A stretch of DNA of 64,000 nucleotides. Source: Haemophilus parainfluenzae T3T1. GTDB taxonomy: Bacteria; Pseudomonadota; Gammaproteobacteria; Enterobacterales; Pasteurellaceae. Position 1 is the first letter of the stretch, and every line of letters begins with the position of its first letter. The stretch spans positions 682,001-746,000 of the forward strand of contig NC_015964.1 in the NCBI RefSeq assembly GCF_000210895.1. Direction: 5' to 3'. Shown one piece after another: positions 33,492-41,942 of the stretch. The notes beneath the pieces are model-generated. The model saw only the letters and a list, made by a program, of their open reading frames with translations, did not search any database and was not told the origin of the DNA. A program made the translations under genes and the position numbers.

Positions 33492-34520
33492 TTATTTGAC
33501 GATGACGTTACTAACAAAAATAGGTAACTGCCACGTACCTCCGGGAAGCCCTTTACAAGAGCCTGTTGTCCACTCTGAAGTACGGATAAAGATTTTGCCA
33601 TTCCATACTGCGTCTTGCCCAGCCAAACAATCACCTAATGCTCGACCTTTGTAAGAACCTCTTACAAACGCATAACCTTGTTTTTCATCATAGCCTGCTT
33701 CGTTGTACTGCTCCGCTAAGACTTGTTCTACTTTGCTCAGTTTGTCATCGAGTACAGCATAGTAGTTGGTGCCTTGATAAGCGCCTTTAAAACAAAGCGC
33801 TTCAGCTAATACCTTATTATGCGTTAACGGATAAATCATTATATCTTGGCTTTCTAAGTCTTCATCAACGCAGCCATCGTGAGCTTTACGTAATAGTGCG
33901 AGCACGTTATCGTATTGTTTTTCACCGAGTTTTAATTCAGTTGTTTTGCGGTTTTTCACACTTACAGCATCAATTTTGGGTTCAACTTTTGGCGCTAATA
34001 CAGCATGTTTTTCTTGACCTTGACGAATAAGTGCGGAAGGGGTATTTAATCGTTGTTGATATTCATCCATTTTGAGCATGGCTGCCGCTGCGCCTTTATC
34101 TGACACTTTAAGCGTGGTTTTCCCATAGGTTAGACGAATTTCGCTCTCTTTTTTCAATCCGCTAAGTAATGCCTTGGTTTGCTCTTCAGTCAGCTTATCT
34201 GGCGCGTCGTCAGAAATATGCTTGACTTTGCTTAATGATTTACCGTTTAACCAAATTTCAATGTCTTGACCGACTTGAACATCACGGTCGGCTTCACCAA
34301 ATGGTAAAATAGTAAACTTTCCTTCCACTGCAGCATTTTCACCTGCTGCGCGAGTAAATAAAATAGAGACTGGGTCACTACTTTCATCCTGATAACCCGC
34401 CATACGACAAGTGCCCGTGTTATCACACACTAAATCCCAATCTTGGTAGTTTCCAATACCTTTGATTGAAGTGGCCATTGCAGCTACTGGCAATAACGTC
34501 AATAACAATACTTTTTTCAT
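33492..34520 (-). CDS. DUF1176-type periplasmic protein, copy 1 (A)
   Basis: A 342-residue exported protein, the first of the array and probably the founder: it starts only 27 bases after the pgl stop and its leader differs from the rest. Signal peptide MKKVLLLTLLPVAAMA. YQDWDLVCDNTGTCRMAGYQ is the family N-terminus. Residues ~58-130 are of the type shared with copy D, the middle block of the type shared with C. The link to a pentose phosphate operon is unexplained. Confidence 0.75.
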   Translation of the reverse strand: MKKVLLLTLLPVAAMATSIKGIGNYQDWDLVCDNTGTCRMAGYQDESSDPVSILFTRAAGENAAVEGKFTILPFGEADRDVQVGQDIEIWLNGKSLSKVKHISDDAPDKLTEEQTKALLSGLKKESEIRLTYGKTTLKVSDKGAAAAMLKMDEYQQRLNTPSALIRQGQEKHAVLAPKVEPKIDAVSVKNRKTTELKLGEKQYDNVLALLRKAHDGCVDEDLESQDIMIYPLTHNKVLAEALCFKGAYQGTNYYAVLDDKLSKVEQVLAEQYNEAGYDEKQGYAFVRGSYKGRALGDCLAGQDAVWNGKIFIRTSEWTTGSCKGLPGGTWQLPIFVSNVIVK

Positions 34521-34547
34521 CTCGAAGTTCCTTTTTTGATGGGCGTA

Positions 34548-35246
34548 TTACAATAATACTGCCGCCGCTTTATCCAAATACCATTCCGTCACCCCATTTT
34601 TTGCTTTAATTTTGGCTGCGGGATAAGGTAGGTTTTCAGCTGGCGTTGTTTGGATTTCTTTTAAAATGTCTGCTTTGCTTTCGCCAGTGACTAAATAGGT
34701 AATGCGTTTCGCTTGTTCAATGAGTTTGGCTGTTTTCGAAATGCGAATTTGACCGCTTTCAGGATGTTTCGCAATGACCGCAAGATTTGCATCATCAAAA
34801 TGGGTTTGATGTGGGAAGAGAGAAGCGGTATGACCGTCAGTCCCCATACCTAAAATGATCCAATCAAAAACACCATTTGGAATGACCGCACTTAATTCTT
34901 CTTCGAAGCGTTTTAATTCAAAGTGCGGTTCATTTTCACCACGAATTCGGTGGATATTTTCTGCGGGAATTTGAATATGATCGAATAAGCGTTTTTGCAC
35001 TTCGCCATAGTTGCTTTCTGAATCGGTTGGTGGAACCATGCGATCATCACCCCACCAAAAATGTAGATTTTTCCAGTTAATTTGTTCTGCATAAGGCGCT
35101 TTGGCTAAGGTTTTAAATAACAACTTAGGTGTTGAACCACCGGAAAGGGAAATGTGTACGGGATGATTTAATTGGCTATAAATCACAAATTCTTGGGCGA
35201 TCTTTTCAACAGCGTGTTGAGCCGTTGGGAAGGTGATGGTGTTCAT
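34548..35246 (-). CDS. pgl: 6-phosphogluconolactonase
   Basis: A 232-residue DevB-type lactonase hydrolysing 6-phosphogluconolactone to 6-phosphogluconate. SLSGGSTPKLLFKTLA near residue 33 and GMGTDGHTASLFPH near 132 are the substrate-binding motifs. It follows zwf with 68 bases between. Two uptake signals lie in the gene (34887-34895, 34920-34928). Confidence 0.95.
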   Translation of the reverse strand: MNTITFPTAQHAVEKIAQEFVIYSQLNHPVHISLSGGSTPKLLFKTLAKAPYAEQINWKNLHFWWGDDRMVPPTDSESNYGEVQKRLFDHIQIPAENIHRIRGENEPHFELKRFEEELSAVIPNGVFDWIILGMGTDGHTASLFPHQTHFDDANLAVIAKHPESGQIRISKTAKLIEQAKRITYLVTGESKADILKEIQTTPAENLPYPAAKIKAKNGVTEWYLDKAAAVLL

Positions 35247-35272
35247 GTTTGCTTCTCTTTATATTGGATATT

Positions 35273-35302
35273 AGCCTTCTTCCGCTTGTAGGGAAGAAGG
35301 CT
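35273..35302. repeat. Intercistronic hairpin between zwf and pgl
   Basis: AGCCTTCTTCC and GGAAGAAGGCT form a perfect 11-base stem with an eight-base loop. No T run follows on the minus strand, so RNA stabilisation or processing is more likely than termination. Confidence 0.65.
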
Positions 35303-35314
35303 TGCGATTAATGA

Positions 35315-36796
35315 TTAAACCTTTTTCTTCATTTTGCCACTTGGTTTACGCCATACGCGACCGCTTTTCGCAATGAGTTTTTCGGCTGCAACTGGTCCCC
35401 AGGTGCCGGCTTCATATTCGTAAACTCGACCGCCTGCTTCTTTGTAATTCAAAATTGGCTGCACAAATTTCCATGCGGCGTGCACCGCATCCGTACGCGC
35501 AAAGAGTGTGGCATCGCCTTTCATTGCATCAAGCAATAAGCGTTCATAAGCCGTGAGCACTTGCTCATCGGCCAAATCGGCATAACGGAAATCCATTGAG
35601 ACTTCTTTCGCTTCGAAGCCTGCACCTGGTTTTTTCAAACCGAAGCGCATTGAAATGGCTTCATCAGGTTGAATACGGATGATCAATTTATTTTCTGGTG
35701 CATTTTGACTGAATACTGGATGTGGCGTAGTTTTGAAATGAATCACAATTTCAGTCACACGTGCTGGTAAGCGTTTACCTGTACGAACATAGAAAGGCAC
35801 ACCAGCCCAACGCCAGTTTTCGATTTCACAGCGTAAGGCCATAAAGGTTTCAGTGCGAGAGTTAGCTGGCACACCTTTTTCTTGTAAATAGCCTTTGACT
35901 TCTTTTCCATCAATTTCTGCTGCAGTGTATTGACCAAGCACTAGGTTGTGTTCAACATCATCTTGCGTTAATGGACGTAAAGAATGCATGACTTTGGCCA
36001 CTTCATCACGCATTGAGTTCGCATTGATGATTGCGGGCGGTTCCATAGCAACCATGGCTAAAACTTGTAATAAGTGGTTTTGGAACATATCACGCATTGC
36101 ACCGGATCCATCGTAATAGCCACCACGTTCTTCCACGCCAATCGCTTCAGCACCAGTAATTTCCACATAATCAATGAAATTACGGTTCCAAAGCGGCTCG
36201 AACCAACCATTTGAGAAACGCAAGACAAGCAAGTTTTGCACGGTTTCTTTACCAAGATAATGGTCGATACGGTAGATTTGATGTTCTTCAAAGAAACGGT
36301 GAATCTGTACGTCTAATTGTTTTGCTGTTTTCGCATCATAACCGAATGGTTTTTCCACAATAATGCGTTTCCAACCGTCTTCTTCGGTGTTTAAACCATG
36401 TGCAGCAAGACATTCAGGAATCACACCATATAAGCTTGGAGGAGTGGACATGTAATAAAGCGTGTTGCCATTCGTTTGATATTTTTCATGTAATTCGTCT
36501 AAACGTGGCACTAATTTGCCATAATCAGCGGCATCTGATGTATTTACCGCTTGATAATAGAGATGGCTACAGAACTCTTCGAGCGTTTCAGGCGTAGTTT
36601 CTTCTGTTTGAAGAAGTGCTTCGCGCATTTTCTCACGGAAAGTGTCATCGTTTAATTCTGTACGAGCAACACCCAATACAGAAAATTGGTTTAAACGCCC
36701 AAATTTGAAAAGATTATAAAGTGCTGGAATGAGTTTGCGGTGCGTTAAATCACCAGAAGCACCAAAAATCACGATACAATTATTATTCGTTTGCAT
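35315..36796 (-). CDS. zwf: Glucose-6-phosphate 1-dehydrogenase
   Basis: A 493-residue enzyme making 6-phosphogluconolactone and NADPH. NADP loop [19 protein letters not shown] near residue 9 and the active-site RIDHYLGKE near 179 are present. The ATG at 36796 follows AAGGAACA; an in-frame extension to 36868 has no ribosome site. First gene of the zwf-pgl-DUF1176 run. Confidence 0.96.
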   Translation of the reverse strand: MQTNNNCIVIFGASGDLTHRKLIPALYNLFKFGRLNQFSVLGVARTELNDDTFREKMREALLQTEETTPETLEEFCSHLYYQAVNTSDAADYGKLVPRLDELHEKYQTNGNTLYYMSTPPSLYGVIPECLAAHGLNTEEDGWKRIIVEKPFGYDAKTAKQLDVQIHRFFEEHQIYRIDHYLGKETVQNLLVLRFSNGWFEPLWNRNFIDYVEITGAEAIGVEERGGYYDGSGAMRDMFQNHLLQVLAMVAMEPPAIINANSMRDEVAKVMHSLRPLTQDDVEHNLVLGQYTAAEIDGKEVKGYLQEKGVPANSRTETFMALRCEIENWRWAGVPFYVRTGKRLPARVTEIVIHFKTTPHPVFSQNAPENKLIIRIQPDEAISMRFGLKKPGAGFEAKEVSMDFRYADLADEQVLTAYERLLLDAMKGDATLFARTDAVHAAWKFVQPILNYKEAGGRVYEYEAGTWGPVAAEKLIAKSGRVWRKPSGKMKKKV

Positions 36797-36868
36797 ATTG
36801 TTCCTTATTGTTCCGAGTAGTGTTTTTAAATAATGCAATATATTACTGCACTTTACCAATCGAACCAA

Positions 36869-37675
36869 TCAATTAAATTGAAAGACAGATGCCCAATTTT
36901 GTGTATTATCTGACACCATCACAAAGTTTGGATTAATTAAACTTTCACGCTGGTTATAGGTGAGTGGCTGAAATTGTGGATCGAAAATTCCCCCATTGAT
37001 TTCAGCTAATAAAATTTCAGCGCCCGCGGTGTCCCATTCGCCGGTTTTACCGAGGCGAACATAGCAATCAACCGCCCCTTCTGCGACCAAACCGCTTTTC
37101 AAACTACTCGAACCAACTACCGTAAATTCGCATGCCAAATTCTTCGCTAAAATTGACCGCACTTTTTCTTGTGAGGTGGTGGCGCCTACGGCGATTTTTA
37201 ACGGTTGAGTAAGATCGATTTTTCGTGGTTGTAAGGTTTTTATCTCTTTGTCACTCTGTTTGAATGCGCCGAAACCTTTCATGGCGTAATAGGTAATATC
37301 CAAAATAGGGAAGTGAATAACCCCCAGTACAGGTTGATGATTTTGTACGAGTGTAATCAAAACGGAAAATTGATCCGTACGATCAATAAATTGCTGTGTG
37401 CCATCAAGGGGATCGATCAACCAATAGGTTTGCCAAGTTTGGCGTTTTTCAAAGGGGATATTGCAGTTTTCCTCTGAAAGAACAGGAATATCGGGGAAAA
37501 GTGCGGTCAGTTTTTCGATTAAAAACTGACTGACAAATAAATCCGCCTCTGTGACAGGTGTGTTATCCGATTTGGTTTGTATTGCCACATCCTGTTGGTA
37601 AAAACGAGCCAAATGTTTTCCTGCTTCATTGGCAAGCGTGCGGACTTGATCGAGAAGAGATTGAGATAATTGCAT
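36869..37675 (-). CDS. cysQ: 3'(2'),5'-bisphosphate nucleotidase CysQ
   Basis: A 268-residue phosphatase of the inositol monophosphatase fold that removes 3'-phosphoadenosine 5'-phosphate from sulfate assimilation. Metal motif WLIDPLDGTQQFI near residue 89 and WDTAGAEILLAE near 213. It lies upstream of zwf on the same strand. Confidence 0.9.
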   Translation of the reverse strand: MQLSQSLLDQVRTLANEAGKHLARFYQQDVAIQTKSDNTPVTEADLFVSQFLIEKLTALFPDIPVLSEENCNIPFEKRQTWQTYWLIDPLDGTQQFIDRTDQFSVLITLVQNHQPVLGVIHFPILDITYYAMKGFGAFKQSDKEIKTLQPRKIDLTQPLKIAVGATTSQEKVRSILAKNLACEFTVVGSSSLKSGLVAEGAVDCYVRLGKTGEWDTAGAEILLAEINGGIFDPQFQPLTYNQRESLINPNFVMVSDNTQNWASVFQFN

Positions 37676-37684
37676 ATTTATTCT

Positions 37685-38089
37685 CTACTTTGATTTCGGT
37701 AATAACAAGGAGAGGAAAATTGTCGTATAGATTGCCATGATGGAAGATCCGCCTAAGATGAAGGATATACGGTCAGTGAGGTATTTTGTATTTGGTGCGA
37801 TCACGACATTACCGATACTCCAATAACAAAAAATAATGATAAATGAAAAAAGGAGAATTTTCTTCCAGTGATGGCGTAGATAGCCTCTGCATTTGGCAAC
37901 GTAAGCATTGATTATTGCCGGAACAGTGAGAGGCCAAAATGTCAGAAAGAAACCAAATAACGCAGAGTCGAAATAACCTTCTCTGTAGTCGTCTAGGTCG
38001 AAAAGGACATAAGCGATAACACTGCCTATCAGCTGCGTAACTAGTGGGAAGATAATAATCGCTTTTAAATAAGGGGATTGAGTTGACAC
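37685..38089 (-). CDS. Small four-helix membrane protein, unknown function
   Basis: A 134-residue protein with about four hydrophobic helices (KAIIIFPLVTQLIGSVIAYV; FGFFLTFWPLTVPAIINAYV; KILLFSFIIIFCYWSIGNVV; near the C-terminus GGSSIMAIYTTIFLSLLL). No family recognised. It starts upstream of cysQ with nine bases between them, so the two are likely cotranscribed. Confidence 0.7.
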   Translation of the reverse strand: MSTQSPYLKAIIIFPLVTQLIGSVIAYVLFDLDDYREGYFDSALFGFFLTFWPLTVPAIINAYVAKCRGYLRHHWKKILLFSFIIIFCYWSIGNVVIAPNTKYLTDRISFILGGSSIMAIYTTIFLSLLLPKSK

Positions 38090-38139
38090 CTTAAGCTCCT
38101 AGAAAAATAGGCTATCCGAGGACAGCCTATTTTCATCCA

Positions 38140-40140
38140 TTATTTTGATTTCTTCGCACGTAATACACGAGAAACGAAAATAAAGACACCGAAGATAAAC
38201 ACGGCAAGACCGAGTAATTCGCCTATATTATCCCAGTTTTCTAATGCTAAGGCTAATGGTGCTTCAGAACCACCTGATGTCACAGATGCCGCAATAATGA
38301 AGGCTAAGATAACGCCCATTAAACTTTCACCGACAATTAAACCTGCCGCGAAAAGCGTACCGAAACGTTCTGCTTTTTTCTCCACTTCTGTATCATTAGT
38401 GCGTTTTGCGTAGCGCTTAATATTGCGTGTGAGAAGCCATGCCATCACTGCACCGACCACAACCGGCATATTGATTGATGGTGGAAGGTAAATACCAATA
38501 CCGACTGCTAATACTGGTAGCGCGAAGCGGCTGTTACTCGTTTTACGCATAAGCGCATCAATAATGATTAATACCACACCCAAACCTACACCACTTAAAA
38601 TGTAAGTCCATTCTAATTGATTGGTGAAAATACCTTTTGAAATAGTGGTCATAATGGTCGCTTGTGGCGCTGAAAGTGCTTGTGCTGGATCCATGTCTGG
38701 ACGTGGTAATGCCCCCGTGAAGCCATAAGCGTGGTATAAAATTTCTAATACCGGTGCAATCACTAGTGCACCAACGAAACAACCAATGATTAACGCAACC
38801 TGCTGTCTCCAAGGGGTTGCTTCAACTAAAAGACCGGTTTTTAAGTCTTGTAAGTTATCGTTTGAAATAGTTGCAGTGGTTAATACGATAGATGCCGTGA
38901 ATAAGGTCAATGCGGTTAAGAATTTTTGACCGTCTACCGTTTCAAATAAGCCACTGCTTTTACCAATGGTCACTAAAACAAGTGAAATGACGATAACGGA
39001 AATAATCCCGATACCTGAAATTGGGCTTGAAGATGAACCCACTAATCCCGCCATATAACCAGATGCCGCTGCAACGAAGAAACCAATTAACACCGCAAGT
39101 AGAGTACAAACCACCACTAATAACACGGCAAGTTCAGCAGAAATTGGTGCCGCTGCAACGAAGTGATATAAGGAAATCACGATTAATACGACAGTCGCCA
39201 ATAAAATATAAATAATGGTTTTTGGTGATAAGTCGATATCAATACGATTTTCTGATTCAGCTTGTGAGCCTTTTAACATACGGAAAGAATGAACCATCCC
39301 TTCAATCATTGGTTTGAGAAGGATTAATAATGTCCAAATCGCTGCAATACCGATAGTACCCACACCAATAAAGCGAACTTTGGTTTTCCATTCGGTCATC
39401 GCATAGCTCACGATTGACGCGTCGGTTGGCATATCACCTGTTGCGGTGAAATAAGGCACAGCCACACCCCAAGCGAGGAATGTACCAAATAACATCGCAA
39501 GACCGCCTACGATACCAATTAAGTAACCCGCACCCACTAAGGCAAGAGAGAAACCCATCGGTAATTGGAAAACGGCTTTACCGTTAGAGAACCATGCGCT
39601 TGCGCTGTCAGACATGACACGTAATGCATTAGTTAAGAACGCAACAGTTCCCGCGAAAATACCACCGTAAGCAATATCTTTTACGCCGCTGTCACTTTCC
39701 TCATTATTGCCTGCTTTTAAGATTTCAGCCGCAGCCACACCTTCAGGGTAAGGTAAGTCGCTGTTTACCACCATCGCACGACGTAATGGAATAGTGAATA
39801 GTACGCCCAACGTACCGCCAGAGGCACAGATAAGTACAGTTTGCCAGAATGGGAATTCCTGCCAGTAACCCATCATTAATAGACCTGGAAGAACGAAAAT
39901 AACAGAAGATAATGTCCCCGCTGATGAAGCCTGGGTTTGCACCATGTTATTTTCTAAGATACTGGAATCCTTGAAGAATTTTAAAATTGCCATAGAGATT
40001 ACGGCAGCTGGAATGGAGGAGGCGAAAGTCATCCCCACTTTAAGACCCAAATAAACGTTAGATGCAGTGAAGATCACTGTAATTAACGCCCCAAGGAACA
40101 TTCCTCGGAAGGTCAATTCTTTTAAATTATCATGAGACAT
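38140..40140 (-). CDS. OPT family oligopeptide transporter
   Basis: A 666-residue transporter with about 16 membrane helices. N-terminal FRGMFLGALITVIFTASNVY and the motif NDNLQDLKTGLLVEATPWRQ are typical of bacterial OPT proteins. The family moves peptides or metal chelates by proton symport; the substrate here is unknown. Confidence 0.9.
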   Translation of the reverse strand: MSHDNLKELTFRGMFLGALITVIFTASNVYLGLKVGMTFASSIPAAVISMAILKFFKDSSILENNMVQTQASSAGTLSSVIFVLPGLLMMGYWQEFPFWQTVLICASGGTLGVLFTIPLRRAMVVNSDLPYPEGVAAAEILKAGNNEESDSGVKDIAYGGIFAGTVAFLTNALRVMSDSASAWFSNGKAVFQLPMGFSLALVGAGYLIGIVGGLAMLFGTFLAWGVAVPYFTATGDMPTDASIVSYAMTEWKTKVRFIGVGTIGIAAIWTLLILLKPMIEGMVHSFRMLKGSQAESENRIDIDLSPKTIIYILLATVVLIVISLYHFVAAAPISAELAVLLVVVCTLLAVLIGFFVAAASGYMAGLVGSSSSPISGIGIISVIVISLVLVTIGKSSGLFETVDGQKFLTALTLFTASIVLTTATISNDNLQDLKTGLLVEATPWRQQVALIIGCFVGALVIAPVLEILYHAYGFTGALPRPDMDPAQALSAPQATIMTTISKGIFTNQLEWTYILSGVGLGVVLIIIDALMRKTSNSRFALPVLAVGIGIYLPPSINMPVVVGAVMAWLLTRNIKRYAKRTNDTEVEKKAERFGTLFAAGLIVGESLMGVILAFIIAASVTSGGSEAPLALALENWDNIGELLGLAVFIFGVFIFVSRVLRAKKSK

Positions 40141-40216
40141 AAATTTTCCTATTTATTTTTGAAAAATGACTATACATTCTCAAAAAAAGAATAATTATTC
40201 AAGTTTTATTTAAAGT

Positions 40217-40232
40217 TAATCGCTTGCGATTA
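40217..40232. repeat. Perfect palindrome between nudE and the OPT gene
   Basis: TAATCGC-TT-GCGATTA lies 77 bases upstream of the OPT start and 24 bases beyond the nudE stop. It could be an operator for the transporter or a weak nudE transcript end. Confidence 0.55.
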
Positions 40233-40255
40233 GAATTTATCTAAATTTCTTCGAT

Positions 40256-40804
40256 TTATTTACGTTTTTTTAAATAATCTCGCAAAGTATAAAGTGCGGT
40301 TAGGTTTCTTGCCTCATTAAATTCATCACTGACCAAAAGTGCATCAAGTTGCGATAAAGGATAACGCACGATTTCTAATGGTTCAGGCTCATCCCCTTCT
40401 AGTTGATTTGGATACAGATCTTCGCCTAATAAAACGTGCATTTTATGCCCCATAATTTGTGGATTGATTTTCATGGTACGTAAAAATGTCCATTTTTTTG
40501 CGCCGAAGCCAATTTCTTCCTGTAATTCTCGATTGGCACTTTGTTCGGGCATTTCCCCCATATCCATTCCACCTTTTACAAAGCCTAACTCATATTGTTC
40601 TGTTCCGACCGCGTATTCACGAACAAGAAGTAAATCTTCGCCATCAATCGCAATCACCATCACGGAATCTCGATTGAAAGGGCGAAAACGTTCATAAGTG
40701 CGGTCAATTCCATTGGAGAATTTGAGATCGACAGCTTGAATTTCAAACAAGCGGGATTTTGCCACGGTGGAAAGGGAGAGAATGTGTGGAAGTTGTTTTT
40801 TCAT
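40256..40804 (-). CDS. nudE: ADP compounds hydrolase NudE
   Basis: A 182-residue Nudix hydrolase for ADP-ribose, Ap3A and NADH. The Nudix box runs GGMDMGEMPEQSANRELQEE followed by IGFGA (near residue 77). The N-terminus differs from NudF. Divergent from hslR, the same pairing as in E. coli (yrfE/yrfH region), which supports the name. Confidence 0.88.
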   Translation of the reverse strand: MKKQLPHILSLSTVAKSRLFEIQAVDLKFSNGIDRTYERFRPFNRDSVMVIAIDGEDLLLVREYAVGTEQYELGFVKGGMDMGEMPEQSANRELQEEIGFGAKKWTFLRTMKINPQIMGHKMHVLLGEDLYPNQLEGDEPEPLEIVRYPLSQLDALLVSDEFNEARNLTALYTLRDYLKKRK

Positions 40805-40868
40805 GATATTAGCCCTATTATCTTGTTATTGGCTCATCATACGCAAAGTGAGAGAAATAGGAAGAGTT

Positions 40869-41264
40869 ATGGCTGAAAATAACGAAGTACGATTAGATAA
40901 ATGGCTTTGGGCGGCGCGTTTTTATAAAACTCGTAGCATTGCGAAAGCAATGATTGAAGGGGGCAAAGTTCATTACAATGGCCAACGTGCAAAAGTAAGC
41001 AAAAATGTAGAAGTCGGTGCTATGATTAAGCTACGTCAAGGCAACGATGAAAAAGAAATTGAAGTGATTGCTTTAAGCGATCAACGCCGTGGCGCCCCTG
41101 AAGCCCAATTGCTTTATCAAGAAACGGCACAGAGTGTGAAAAAACGCGAGGAAATGGCATGGGCAAGAAAAAATAATGCACTTTCGATGCCACATCCTGA
41201 TCGTCGTCCAAACAAAAAAGAACGTCGAGATTTATTGAAATTTAAACACCAAGATGAGTTCTAA
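40869..41264 (+). CDS. hslR: Heat shock protein 15, ribosome-associated HslR
   Basis: A 131-residue protein with an N-terminal S4 RNA-binding domain (VRLDKWLWAARFYKTRSIAK). It binds free 50S subunits carrying stalled nascent chains and helps recycle them. The ATG at 40869 gives the family N-terminus; the longer frame to 40767 overlaps nudE and is rejected. The C-terminal RPNKKERRDLLKFK is typical. Confidence 0.92.
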   Translation: MAENNEVRLDKWLWAARFYKTRSIAKAMIEGGKVHYNGQRAKVSKNVEVGAMIKLRQGNDEKEIEVIALSDQRRGAPEAQLLYQETAQSVKKREEMAWARKNNALSMPHPDRRPNKKERRDLLKFKHQDEF

Positions 41265-41270
41265 AAAACA

Positions 41271-41300
41271 AAAGTGCGGTCAATTTTGACCGCACTTTGT
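41271..41300. terminator. Inverted uptake signals between hslR and a UPF0114 gene
   Basis: AAAGTGCGGTC (41271-41281) and GACCGCACTTT (41288-41298) form a perfect 11-base stem with a six-base loop. The T run is short on the right; A-rich DNA precedes it, so it works best for the minus-strand gene. Confidence 0.8.
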
Positions 41301-41303
41301 GTA

Positions 41304-41861
41304 TTAATGGTTTTTGTGACTTGTACTGTATAGGATTTTGTCGGTATAAGCCATTGCAATTGCCGAAATCAAAAAAGAAAAATGAATAATCACTTCCCAC
41401 ATAATTGTTTTTTCAGGAATTTTTGAGGCATTCACAAAGGTTTGCAATAAGTGAATCGAGGAAATGCTGATAATTGACATAGAAAGTTTGACTTTCAGCA
41501 CAGTCGCATTCACATGGCTCATCCATTCAGGTTGATCAGGGTGGTTTTTCGTGCGTAGTTTTGATACGAAAATCTCATAACCGCCTAATGTCACCATCAC
41601 CAATAAGTTAGCAATCATCACCACATCAATGAGATTGAGTACGGCGAGCATAATGGTGTCTGCATCCATTTCATTAACATTGGTGATGAGATACCACAAG
41701 TTTTTCATAAACTTGTAGGCATAGATGCCTTGTACAACAATTAGACCTAAGTAAATAGGTACTTGTAACCAACGACTTGCAAAAATCGTTTTGCTTAGAA
41801 AAGTGGTTTGTTCATTATATTTTGCACATGGATCCGTGATTTCTTTTTGTTCCGTTGCCAT
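41304..41861 (-). CDS. UPF0114 (YqhA/TIGR00645) membrane protein
   Basis: A 185-residue inner membrane protein with three to four helices, starting near [20 protein letters not shown]. The helix [20 protein letters not shown] and the loop after it are family signatures. Function unknown. The ATG at 41861 is chosen over a GTG at 41873, which would overlap the GGGGA ribosome site. Confidence 0.87.
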   Translation of the reverse strand: MATEQKEITDPCAKYNEQTTFLSKTIFASRWLQVPIYLGLIVVQGIYAYKFMKNLWYLITNVNEMDADTIMLAVLNLIDVVMIANLLVMVTLGGYEIFVSKLRTKNHPDQPEWMSHVNATVLKVKLSMSIISISSIHLLQTFVNASKIPEKTIMWEVIIHFSFLISAIAMAYTDKILYSTSHKNH

Positions 41862-41942
41862 AAAATTCCCCACAAATAAAAATTAAAATAAAAAAGCGGC
41901 AAGAAAATAGCCGCTTTTAAAGAAAAATTCAACCGATGTTTT

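Noticed and set aside
30141-34520. Repeated ~1.1 kb units considered as a mobile element or CRISPR-like array
   Set aside because: The units are whole genes with leaders; there is no transposase, terminal repeat or short repeat-spacer pattern.
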